In this document: positions 10,758-21,000 of the stretch, in pieces | Numbering within the stretch: the first letter of the stretch is position 1 | Layout: the number at the start of each line of letters is the position of its first letter | DNA from: Symmetrospora coprosmae | Lineage: Eukaryota > Basidiomycota > Cystobasidiomycetes > Symmetrosporaceae | Reading direction: 5' to 3' | NCBI GenBank assembly: GCA_008802785.1 | Contig: VUYT01000009.1 | Span: forward strand, 310,001 to 374,000 | Length of the DNA: 64,000 nucleotides | Program-made: the position numbers and the translations under genes | Notes under the pieces: generated by a model | The model's database searches: none | Seen by the model: the letters and a program-made list of their open reading frames with translations, nothing else | What the model was told of the DNA's origin: nothing

Positions 10758-12576
10758 ATGACTGCCCAACGCGCCATCGAAGGCCACGTCTCACGCGTGG
10801 GTGTCTGCCGACTTGCGTCGTCGCAAGTTGTCCTCCACACTCTAACCGCCGGTCTCACGTCCGTAGGATGCCATCATCGAGTCGCTGGGAATGAGCCTGT
10901 CGAGCATCGACGGCAAGAGGACTGACGCCAACAGCAACGCCTCCAAGGACGTTAGAATCCAGAAAGCTCTCAAGGGTACGTCTGCTGTCCCGCTGCCGCT
11001 CTGGGCACGATGCGCTCCAGGTGCAATACAGCTTTTGCAGCTTAGCCGACCGTCTTACCTATGCTCCTATCTACCCCACAGCCGCTCAGAGGATGGAATA
11101 CTTCTGTAACACTCCTCAGTCGACCTTCGACCTCGACAAGCTCCCCAAATGGACCTCCGCAGATGACAAGACATCACCTGGTTTCACGTCCAAGGACTAC
11201 TTCGGCCAAACGAACATGCACGAAAAGGCTCGAATGGCCTCAGGCTTCGGACTGCTCTCGGCCTTCGGCCTGCCGAATGTGAACGCAATTCCCGCACACT
11301 CGTTTGACCTGGAGGTGTTGAGCAGACCCTAATTCCACGTTTCTCCACTCTGCCCGCAGCCATCAACGAGGCTGTTCGGCGAGTTCCGCCAGACACTCAT
11401 GGCTATAGCCACCGCCCACGAGCAGTGCCTGCCCGGTCATCGCTGCTTGACCGTGCAGAACGAGACCCAAAGCAACGGCTTTTTCATGCGAATTGCAGAC
11501 ATCCGAACGCTCACACTGAAGAACGATCAAAGCAAGACCGACAAGTCGGACAACGCTTTCAAGTGCCCTCTCCTGGTCGTCCTGTACCAATTCCACACTG
11601 AAGATTCCATGCCGCGGGGCGTGTCCAACGCGTCGAGGCTGCTGTGCAAGGCTTCGACTGGCAAGATGGTCCACGTCAGGTCCGACAACGATGAGCTTCA
11701 CATGCTGCTCCAGCTCCTTCAGCACAACACGAGCCTGCTGTCATCCGGCTTCAACATTCCCCGTTGGCCCGAAGAGAAGGACTGCCTCTTGTCCTTCATC
11801 ATGCCATGCATGCCCCTCAACAGTCTGCAGATGTCTCCGCTCCAGTTCAACTACCCTTGCGGGTCCTGCGGCAAGGAAGCCACTCTAATCTGCGGGGCAT
11901 GCGGGCTCGTCCGCTTCTGCAGCCAAGGTGAGTACAGATTCAAAGGCCTCCAGGTCAGATTAGCTTCTGCGGATTGTATCACTTATCGCACCTACCGTCA
12001 ACAGCTTGCCAAGTGGCTCGATGGCCTGTGCACAAGAAGGACTGCAAGGAAGCTCACGATGCCCCTCACTACACTGTTGCGGTTGTGGAACACCATCAGG
12101 CTCTGCGACAATCGAGTAAGGCTACGAATGACGAGGTCGTTTACTTCGGCTACAACCACATGGACACTGCTGTCGACATGGCCTACAAGGGTGTCGTGTC
12201 CACAATCTTCGCAGGCGCCGGCAAGCCGCTCGTCCCTGCGTTCGCAGTCGGCAACAAGCTATTCATGGTCAAACTTCAGTGCACGGTCATCGCGCCAAAG
12301 CGCGGCGACACTGGCGAGCTAGACTTCTACAATCCCGAGATGACCGTTCGCTGCTGTACGTCTTACTCGCCCACTTGCCGTCCCTGCACGAGCGCAACTG
12401 ACACGCGCAAATCGCCAGCCGTTATGCCTGACCAGCCGGGCTACGCACACATCGTTCGTCTGATGCGACTTGACGGACGCGAGGGCATCCGCCTCTTCAT
12501 GTACGCCGAGCGCGTTGACGACAAGACACTCAAGCTTTACCACACGTATCTGCCCCGTCAGGACACGCGCTGGTGA
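10758..12576 (+). CDS. MYND zinc-finger protein, tandem copy C (most diverged)
   Basis: Third of the MYND paralogues. Exons 10758-10796, 10867-10975, 11082-11314, 11360-11927, 12005-12355 and 12419-12576 sum to 485 residues. It keeps the framework of copies A and B (ADIRTLTL, CPLLVVLYQFH, ELHMLLQLLQHNTSLL, a MYND finger ending ACQVARWPVHKKDCKE, a tail ending YLPRQDTRW) but is clearly more diverged, with a longer segment after the finger. It lacks the intron that interrupts copies A and B just before TLM in the N-terminal half. This suggests it separated earlier, or that the intron was gained in the A/B lineage. Function unknown. Confidence 0.8.
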
Positions 12577-12826
12577 AAATGCTCGTGCCCAGGCAGATTC
12601 GTGTGGTCAAGCTTGAGCGCCTTGTGCGCGGCGACAAGCTTACGAGCGCCACGGACACCAGGGAGGAGCAAAACGGTACGGGAAGGTTAGCTAGAGACAG
12701 TACGGCGGGAGCTTGTCATGTTATCGATTCATTGCGGCAATACAAGCACACTGCCATCTCCACGTTTCAAGCCATCGCATCTGTTTGGCCTTACATTGAC
12801 AGACCGTCTCTACACGCATGCTAACT
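12577..12826. other. Convergent 3' intergenic region
   Basis: These 250 bases separate the ends of the convergent MYND copy C and coatomer delta genes. They presumably hold both terminators. No gene is visible. Confidence 0.5.
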
Positions 12827-15152
12827 CTAGACGATAGCAAAGTCCTCGGTCGAGAGCAGCGACTCTGTCGAGTACGGCACGTCCTCACCTCCCTCGACAG
12901 CCGAGACCTGCTCGACCTTGACGCCGCACAGGCCCGTCTGCGCGACAAAGTCGACGGCAACGGGGAAAAAAGCGCCGACATCCTCGCCCGGGACATTGAA
13001 CTCGAGCACGCCCGACTTGCTCTCCTCGTTCGCCGCATCGACATCCGGGATGCTCCAGTTGAGCGCGTGCGAGTCGTTGTCCAGGCTCCAGCTCGTCCCC
13101 TCTGCCGCGTTCACGGAGCCCAGATACGCCCCCGCAGGCAGCGGGATCGAAATGACAATGTTCTTGAGGTGCATGTCCTCGATTTCGGACACGAGCTCGT
13201 ATTCGATGTTGACGTCGATCGAGCCATCGTCGGTCGGCGACGGCCAGCAGTTGACTGTGGGTAGGTGACGGCTCGCAGTCATCAGCGCTTGACCAGCACG
13301 GCGCTATCGATGCGCGCTGTGGACGACAGACTCACTGCTGAGCGGCACGACGCTCTCGTCCTTGCTCGTCAAGCGCCACTTGAGCACTGCAAGCCCTTGC
13401 CGAACCGGGAAGCCCTGCTTTGTATCCCTGAGCTGGATCGTCTGAGCGTCCGTCCAAGCCTTCTTGTCGATGCGCGGGTGCGTCTTGAACTGCAGGTCCT
13501 GCGCGGAAAAGGCGTCCGAGTGCGAGAGCTTGAGAATGACTTTCGACACGTCGGCCGAGGAGATGCGCAGGTCCAGGTCGCCCTTGAGCTCCAGGAACTC
13601 GAGACCGCCGTCGCGGTTCAGCGCGAGAGAGAGCTTCTCGCGTATGACCGTGTGCACTCTGTGTGAATGGATTGAAAGCTCCGTCAGAGACTGAAGGAGG
13701 CTGGAAGACCCGAACAAACTCACTCTTCCTCATCGACAGGGCCGAAGGGGTTTTCCGGCTTTGGCGCGGCGGCCGGCGTTGAGGGTGCAAGAGGGGATGC
13801 GGCGGCGAGAGCAGCGGCCGGTGTGATATCGTGCTCCTGCGACGACTGCGGTGATGGACGACCATAAGGCCGTTTCAGAACATTGGCACGGCACAATGGT
13901 AGACACGATGTGAGATACAGCCACCCACCATGAGTGACTGCCGCTCCTCCGGCACGGGAGCACCACCGAGTGATTCCAACAGGTCTGCCTGCTTCTTTGC
14001 GCCTTTTGCTCCGAGCTGCATGCCCTTGCTCTTGAAGGCGGGCTTGGCCGACCTGCGCGAGACGGAGAAGCGTTATATGAGCGAGGTCGTTGCGCGCAGG
14101 CTGGGTAGTGAAGAGCATGGATATTGACGCACTGCGCCGATGGTCCCCCATAGTCTCCGCCAACGTTCTGCACCACTGGTGCTGGAGCCGGGGTGTAGGC
14201 CTGGTCGAACCCGCTTGAGGCAGCCGGGCGCATGCCAGGTCTGCCACGATAGACCGAGCACAACAACAGGACGTCAGCAAGGATCCCATCGATAGCTTGG
14301 AACACGCTGTCTGTCGTCTGGGATGGCACGCACCCGCCTGGCGCGTACGGGTTCTGCCCACGTCGCAGCATTTCTCTCCTCTGCATCTCGAGCTGCTTCG
14401 CCCTCCGCTTGAGCTCCTCCTTCGCCTCCTGCTCCTTGTTCCGTGCAATGATATCCTGAATGCGCTCCTCGTGCGACTCCATCTCCATTGCGGCCCTGAC
14501 CTCCGTCATACCCACGCGCTCGCGGTGTCCGAGGCTGATGACCTCGTCAAAAGCCGAGAGGAGCTCGAACGCGTTCCGGAGGACCTCGGACTCTCCGACA
14601 CCGCCGCGCACGCTACCGACGCTGCACATCTCGGTGACGATGCGGCCGAGGAGGTGCAGGGTGTCAATGTCCTGCAGGATGTTGCTCAGGGGCGGGGTGA
14701 GGAGGCAGACGTAGAGCTCGTCGATGGGCATGTAGACGTAGCGGATGCTTCCGTCCGGCGAGAGCAGCGTCGTGTGCTGTGCTCCAGGCGGTATGAGCTT
14801 GACGAACGAGAGGAGGAGCGACTCCAAGCGGGACCTGCTCATGTTCGGGTTGAAGGCGCGGGCGACCAGGGCTGCGGGCACCATGACAGCGAAAGGGTCC
14901 GGTCAGCACGGCAGGACCGGCACACAGGCAGCGGCATAGCAGCGGCAGCAGCAGCAGCAGCAGCAGCCGCAGCCATCTCCACTCACGTCGCCCGGCCTTG
15001 GACACGACGGATGCTGCGAGGATCGTCTGTAGACGGGACGGGCAGGATAGGCGCGCCCGCAAGGCACGGCAAGGCACGTCCCTGGCATCAGCACGGCAGC
15101 CAATGCAAGCAGCTGCAGCATCCGGTTTAGACCGTAGCATTGCGCGCACCAT
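12827..15152 (-). CDS. RET2: Coatomer subunit delta (COPI coat)
   Basis: Delta-COP is a subunit of the COPI coat that recruits cargo for Golgi-to-ER vesicles. The N-terminal longin-like part reads TILAASVVSKAGRPLVARAF, then MSRSRLESLLLSFVKL, VYMPIDELYVCLLT and LSNILQDIDTLHLLGRIV. A charged linker (KEELKRRAKQLEMQRREM) leads to FKSKGMQLGAK. The C-terminal mu-homology domain begins near VHTVIREKLSLALNRDGG and ends YSTESLLSTEDFAIV. The family starts MVxLAAS, and here the only Met in register is an ATG at 15150-15152 followed directly by a GT donor, so exon 1 seems to be the start codon alone. The second exon is about 15026-14997. A CAG-rich intron follows. Internal exon edges are approximate. The family call is very firm. 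Confidence 0.93.
14937..14972. repeat. CAG-type triplet repeat in an intron
   Basis: A GCAGCAGCAG run lies in the second intron of the coatomer delta gene, between the short second exon and the exon that begins with the conserved PLVARAF block. It is non-coding in the model I favour. Confidence 0.7.
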
Positions 15153-15635
15153 TGCGAATTCTTGCTCGTGAGACTACACGTCGCCCTGGCTCCGCTCGCG
15201 CTCGTCGTCGAATATATGGGCAAAAGGGCGAGAAGGGGCAGGGCGAGGTGACCGCGGGGGCCAGCGACGCGAGGTTACTGTACGCTCGGCAGGTAACGTT
15301 GCTGCCGTGACGGAAACAGCCTTTGCTGTCTGACGAATACAAGAACAGCTGCATTGCACAGAATACAGGCAGAGTACGAATTGACCCCTGACCAAGGCGC
15401 GGTACGGCTCGCCATGGCGCCGCGTTCGCAGGCCTCTAATACCGGTCCGTAGGGGCGTCGCGCGTGGAGACTGGCACAGCTTGTCCACACATACCTCAAG
15501 ACTGTGCTCAGGGCAAGTAGTATCTACCATTGCCGCTGATGGAACCCTATTGTGGGTTTAAAATCCTGTTTGGCGCATATTGCCCGAAGCCGGCTGTAGA
15601 AATAGAGGGGAGGCTCAGCCACGTCAATGACAGTG
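15153..15635. other. Intergenic, promoter of coatomer delta
   Basis: This 483-base gap between two minus-strand genes should contain the coatomer promoter and the 3' end of the F-box gene. I see no gene in it. Confidence 0.5.
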
Positions 15636-17362
15636 CTATACCGGAGTTGCAGCATGCCCCACGGACCGTCCTGCATCGGTCTCCAGCGCCGACATCGGAG
15701 AGGCTTCATGGCGGTCCTCCACGCGGTTGAGCAACATCTGAAGCCTCGTGAGAGTCGGCAGCTTCCTCACAGCGAACACCATGTCGAGAAGGATGGTGAG
15801 GGAGATCGTGCATGCATTGATGACGAGGCTCTCGAGCACCGGGAAGGCATTGAACCTCAACAGACTTCCGATGTACCGCCAAAAGCCTGTCACCGCCAAT
15901 GGCTCCACCTCGGCGAGGTGATCCGGGGCGTCCACGTCACCGAGGTCGTACCTGATGGTTAGGCTTCGCAGTTACGGGAATGTGCCCCTCTCCACCAAAG
16001 ACTCTGTGTGATGATCATCGACGTCTTGGCTCGTGAAGTCAATTGCTGTCAAGTCGAGGTCCAGAGATGAGAGAAGCGGGCTGAGCTCCTTCATTCGCGA
16101 CAGCGTCTGGTGTGTCAGACCCTGCCGGCTGGCGTCCACCTGGAGAGAGAGTTGGCAGCCAATGGCTCGACAGGCCTCCTCCAGTACCTCGTGGGAGCAC
16201 CAGCCCGTGAGACAGTTGTATACCAGGGTGAGTCGCCGCAAGCGCGGAAATTGCTCGCGGATGATGTTCGCCAACGAAGGGACGGCCAATTCGTTGGTGG
16301 GGAGCGTGATGACCAGTTCTCGCAAAGCTAGAGCAGAGAGCTCCTGCAGTATCTTCCATCCTGTTTCGCCCGTAGGCCTGAGGTTGAGAACCTCGAGAAA
16401 AGGCAGGGGAAGAATGGTGGTGCCGAGTGAGCCGGGGCTGATTGACGGACAGCAATCCAGCTGCTCGAGCGCAGGAGCCGAGGCCCAGAAGGATGAAGAT
16501 GGTGCGTTGCCGTTCGTACCGCTCCCATTGAGTACGGTGAGGCGGCTAGGGCGATCCTGCCGAAGGAAGAATGTCCAGGTGCAAAACTGCTTGCACGGCA
16601 GCCTCGCAAACTGAGCGTGCACCGGAAATGACCGCAGGAAGCTGCAGACAGCGTCCTCGAGCGTCCCACAGAGGCCTTGCTCGGGCGGCACGCTGAATGT
16701 CGTGAGGGCTGCGGTCGGCACGGCGGCAAGGAAATCCTTGAGCCAGAGGACTGCAGGCAGCGAAGGCCGGCGGGGCAGGCAGATCTCGAGCTCGAGCTCG
16801 CCTCTGTCGCAGATATCGACAAAGTCGAGCGAGACGTCCAGTAGGCGCGCGAGGTTCGCAATTTCCGCCTCCTCCTGCTCTGGGGTAGGGCCGTCCTGGT
16901 CGTTCGGCACACGGACGGTCGGCAACCATATGGCCAGAAGGGTCCGCCTTGGCTTCAACCAGGAGCAAATGGTGCGCTGTGCGACAGCCTCTGCCTCCCA
17001 TTCGTCCGTCGGGGTGAATGCGCTACTCCCCAACCGCGCTCGCACGCGTCCCACGCGCTTCTGCACAAAGTACAGCCGGATGACTTCGGAGCTTGACATC
17101 TTCTGCAAACGTGCCAATGGCCATGACCCGATACCGAGGTCCTCGAAGAGCACTGGTAGCTGAATCGCGAATATTGTTCGATACATGAGCATGCGCGATT
17201 GCCTCGTATCCGTCCGTCAAAGCTAGCCTGTCTTGAGCTCACCACCGCCTTGCGACACCGCTTGCCGGCGAGCGAGAGCTGCTTCAAGCTTCTCGAGCTG
17301 AGCTTGGCTGCAATGATCTCCAGAATCTCCGGAGGAAGCGTTTCAAATGTGGTGGGTGCCAT
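15636..17362 (-). pseudogene. F-box protein with leucine-rich region, interrupted by an in-frame stop
   Basis: F-box proteins are substrate receptors of SCF ubiquitin ligases. Exon 1 (17362-17243) encodes an F-box, TFETLPPEILEIIAAKLSSR then SLKQLSLAGKRCRKAV. Exon 2 begins at 17159 and encodes a long region with leucine-rich-repeat-like spacing (LRELVITLPTNELAVPSL, LRRLTLVYNCL). A TAA at 15974-15972 ends the frame after 435 residues, but the same frame continues to 15636 with RSLTIRYDLGDVD and GFWRYIGSLLRFNAFP. This matches the C-terminus of the intact paralogue at 45440-47153 (GFWHYLALFLGHNRFP). Read through, the length (about 547) equals the paralogue's 550. So it is either a recently inactivated or truncated gene, or a sequencing error. 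A 24-nt intron could remove the stop but would be unusually short. Confidence 0.72.
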
Positions 17363-17522
17363 CGTGTATATATGCGGCCTCGAGATCTGATGAGTCGGAG
17401 CAAGGCGAAGAGCGGAAGCAGTCTACATCCAGGGTCCGCGCACACCGACTGCATGACTGCGAAGTAACGACATAAACACAACAACCTACCTACCTATGTA
17501 CAGCTGGAACAGAGCCTCGCTT

Positions 17523-20170
17523 CTACGCAGTCGAACTCGAAATGAGTACAATGACCGCGCCAACCTCATTGATCTGGTCTTTGAGCGGGGTCAGGCAGAT
17601 CTTGACGCCCCGCTTCCATTGGCCATCCGGATCGTTCTGCGGCGCGAGCTGAAAGCTGACAGAGTCGATGTCGAGGCGCTCACCCGCAGAGATGCGCTCC
17701 TGTATCCGCTTGTGCACCTTGGACCCGATGATGCTCGAGAAGTCACCTCCGACAGAGATCCCGCCAGGCAGGTTCTCTGAATGAAACAGCACCGTCGTAC
17801 TCGTGCTATCCAGAACAATGTAGAATGAGGATGACTGCAGGGGAGAACGACGTGAGCTTACACTCCTTCAGCTACGACCAAAGCAGACAGCTCACATCGT
17901 TGAAAGCCTGCGTCTGCTCGGCCAGAGAGAGCTGCGCCCGCGCCTTGCCCTCTGTGTCGACCACACTGTAGGCCGTACCAGGCCTCTGAAACATGCTGAC
18001 CGCGGTCGTCGGGCGCGCCGAAGCGGGCACGCCAGACCAGCCGAACCCAGTCGCTGGACCCTTTGGTGCACCGATCGTGTTGTCGAATGCAAGCGCAGCA
18101 GCAGCCTGGAGATGCATGTCCCTGTTTGCCGACTTGGGTCGCGGCGTGTTCGCAGCAGGACAGCGGGACGCGTCTGGCTTTGGTGAGCGGTTGGGACTGG
18201 GATTTGGCGATCCTCGCAAGCGGCTCATGGAGGACTTCTTGGCGATCTCTCTTCGCTCCGCCTCGCTCTTTTTCTGCTGATTGTCCTGCTTCGAACGATC
18301 GAGCGAGTTGAGGTAAGACTGCATGGCCTGATTCGTATCCTGACGCTGCGCTTCGGCCATATCGTGCTCGAATGGTGGCCGCGGTGGCATGTCCATCGGA
18401 TCCAATTCGTCCGCTAGCAGGTGTGCCAGATCCGGTGTTGCGGCCAGGACAGCCGTGACGTTGATCTGCGCGCCGAGTAGATATTTGAGCTTGCCGCTGG
18501 CGTTGCGTAGGGGCTGCAGCAGCGACAATCCCATGTCAACCTATGCTCTCTGACTCAATCAAACAGCACAAATGCTGCCCACAATGATCCGGAGCAGACT
18601 CCAGAAGGGCACTCCATCCTTGCGGTAGTTCAGGAGCATCTCCGTTGCGTGTGTGCCATCTTTGCAAGCTGCCCGAATCCTGTCTACCGCTGCGGGCTGC
18701 GTGCCAGGGCCCTGAAGGAACCGGCAGTTGCGCAATAAGATATCGCTGCGATCGTAGCCGCTTAAATCCAAGAAGCCGTCGCTGAGCAAGCACACAAGAA
18801 CAAGTTCAGCATGCAATCGCAGACGATCCGATGACAAGTCACAACATACCTGACGAGCAGCAATGGCTGATCTCGATCCTGACTTGGGTCCGCCAGCGTG
18901 AAAGATGTCTGCGGCGGCGACAACCCGCCTTGCCGCATCTTGGCATGCAGCAGCTCCAAGCGCCATTGCAGGAAGCGTGGCCATGCATCGAGATACAGCG
19001 ACTGGAAAGCCGTGTCGCGTGCGACTTTGAATGGATCGTCTGCAGCCGTGAAAGCCCTGATGCACTTTTCGATGCCGCTCCGCTCTTGACTTGTGATATT
19101 CAGTGCTAGAGGGGCGTTGGAGGGGATGTGAAGGGAGTGGATGCGCTGAGTGAGCGAATACAGCCGTTTGAGATCATTTCGGTGTTGTTCGGCCTGACGA
19201 AAACGAAGAGATGCGTCAGCAACTGCTGCATGCGTCTGCGCAATGGCCCGGCTTACATTCAGCCAGAAGACCAGCGTTTCGGCGTTCATCTCGGACGCCA
19301 TGAACTGGCCAAACTTCCACAGGCCGACCGGGCTACAGGAAAGAAGAGGACAAGTCAGTGCGACTGCATAATACGAAAGGCAATGCCGACCCACTCGTCC
19401 AACATTGTCCGCAGACCTTTCCGGCTCGACAGATTGACAAGGAGCTTCTCGTAATCTGACTGAGTGGGGCCTGACGTCCCGTTTCCGGGCGATTGCCCAC
19501 CAGCTGGTGGTGACGAGGGCGAATGTAGTAGAGCCGGCGTTTTGTGACGATCTACAGTGAGCGAGATGGGGATGACCGGTGCGTTGTTGTGGTGAATGTA
19601 GGAAGGCGAGGGAGGCGGATTTGGGGTCGAAGGGTGAGCGGCAGCACCAGCGCCTGGGAGAGTGACCACCATTGTTGTTCTGCCACTCTGACCCGGCGGG
19701 CCCGATACGCCAGGTAGGGAGGTTCCTTTCAGAGGCGCGCCGTGAGCGCCGTCCGCAGGCATCCAGGGACTCGACGGTGGCGAGAATCGACCCCCGCTGC
19801 TGCTGCGGTCATCACCACTCTTGCCATCCTCCACGCTGGATGGTGGAGAGTACGAGACTTGGGGCGAGGCGGGGATGGTGAGGAGAGGCTCGTACGCGGG
19901 CGAAGACTGCGTCCGCAGACGCGCTGCAGACGCGCCGTGCTGCGAAGCATGGTTTCCGCCGACAGAAGGTGGCGCACTCGAGGATGTGCTGGACGTGCTG
20001 GCAAGGCTCTGCGAGGACGTCTTGCGCTTGAAGCTCTTGTGAAACCAGTCCATTGACTTCTTGGTCTTGAGGACTGGTGGGGTGGCGCTGCCGCCTCCTG
20101 CAGTTCCAGCTTCTCCCACACCACCTCCTCCCAGCTGGCCTCGATGATCTCGCGCTTCGTACGCGACCAT
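17523..20170 (-). CDS. RGS-LOV blue-light photoreceptor
   Basis: The product joins a regulator-of-G-protein-signalling domain to a flavin-binding LOV domain, so it should couple blue light to heterotrimeric G-protein signalling or membrane binding. About 770 residues. Residues 1-240 are Ser/Pro-rich and disordered. The RGS domain follows (roughly 240-375: KGLRTMLDD, LWKFGQFMASEMNAETLVFW, SQSLYLDAWPRFLQW-type blocks). LOV (about 380-495) reads SDGFLDLSGYDRSDIL, RNCRFLQGPGTQPAAV with the adduct-forming Cys, LLNYRKDGVPFWSLL, PLRNASGKLKYLLGAQINV with the flavin-contacting Gln. A helical linker and a C-terminal domain conserved in this class (WKRGVKICLTPLKDQINEVG) follow. Asn is replaced by Ser in the usual FWNL. 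An intron at a GTAAGC donor splits the RGS domain after FWLN. Family and domain order are clear; output is inferred. Confidence 0.9.
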
Positions 20171-21000
20171 GGTCTGTGCCTACGATCTGAGCTATCCTCC
20201 GGGCGGCTCTCCTGCAAGCTCGATGTGCCTTTTGTTTGCGATGCCTCCCTTCCTGAGAGCAGCAGGAAAGCGGGCTGGTGATGGTCAACAGCCGACCCGC
20301 AGCCAGCCAGGCAGAGCAGAGGCTCTGTGTTGCTGATGATCCCGGTGCGCCAGTGGGGATCCACCAAGATACCTGCAATACTTGCTGACGCCAACAGATT
20401 TCTTCACTCGCTGGCAGCCTGGCTTGCCCTCGGGTCTAGAAGCGGCGCGAGGCGGGTCGCGTCGAGGTGCACGGCGGCAAGCTCCAGCTCTGGCAAAACA
20501 AGCTGCGTCGAGTGCGAGCAAGCGTCGCTGGGAGCGAAACCAAGCGCGCTGATGTGCGACTGTCGCAGTACGATGCTCTATGGTGATATCGACAAGTAGG
20601 TAGGCGTACCGTTCGACGCTCGACAAGCTCCGCCTCCGTCGCTCAGGCTTTGTTTGGGCGCCTGTCACGTGCAGGACCCCGGACGGGCCTTGCCCATATG
20701 CGTCGACTTTGAGGAAGAGTCGAGCGAGAATGACCATCAAAGTCTGGTCCGCGCAACCGCAGGCAGATGGTGTCCCTTCAGTGACAGCGGAGACAGCGGA
20801 CTAGCGCGCTCATGAGCAGGTCAAGGCAGGTCAGGTCATTCTCTTTTTGGCCTTTCTGCTCGGTGCGCGACTAGGGATACATGTTGGTGGGTAGGGAGCC
20901 TTGGACTGCACAGACGATAAGCGATAAGAGATGCTCGGCACTTCATGTATACTCTGCACAAACCCTTACTGAACAGTGCAAGTTGTCTGCTAGGTGGATC
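20171..21000. other. Intergenic, upstream of RGS-LOV; paired GATA motifs
   Basis: This 830-base gap lies between the start of the RGS-LOV gene and the end of the Zn2Cys6 gene, both on the minus strand. It holds two adjacent GATAAG motifs at 20916-20921 and 20923-20928. They are about 750 bases from the RGS-LOV start and probably within the 3' untranslated part of the other gene, so their role is uncertain. No gene is visible. Confidence 0.5.

Noticed and set aside
15949-15972. A 24-nt intron removing the stop in the F-box gene (GTAACT to CATCAG, with CTAAC)
   Set aside because: It has intron-like ends but is far shorter than any other intron here (44 nt or more), and the skipped part aligns with coding sequence of the paralogue.
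20916-20928. Two adjacent GATAAG motifs as a light-regulated element of the RGS-LOV gene
   Set aside because: They are about 750 bases from the start and probably in the 3' part of the neighbouring transcript, so a regulatory link is too weak to claim as a finding.
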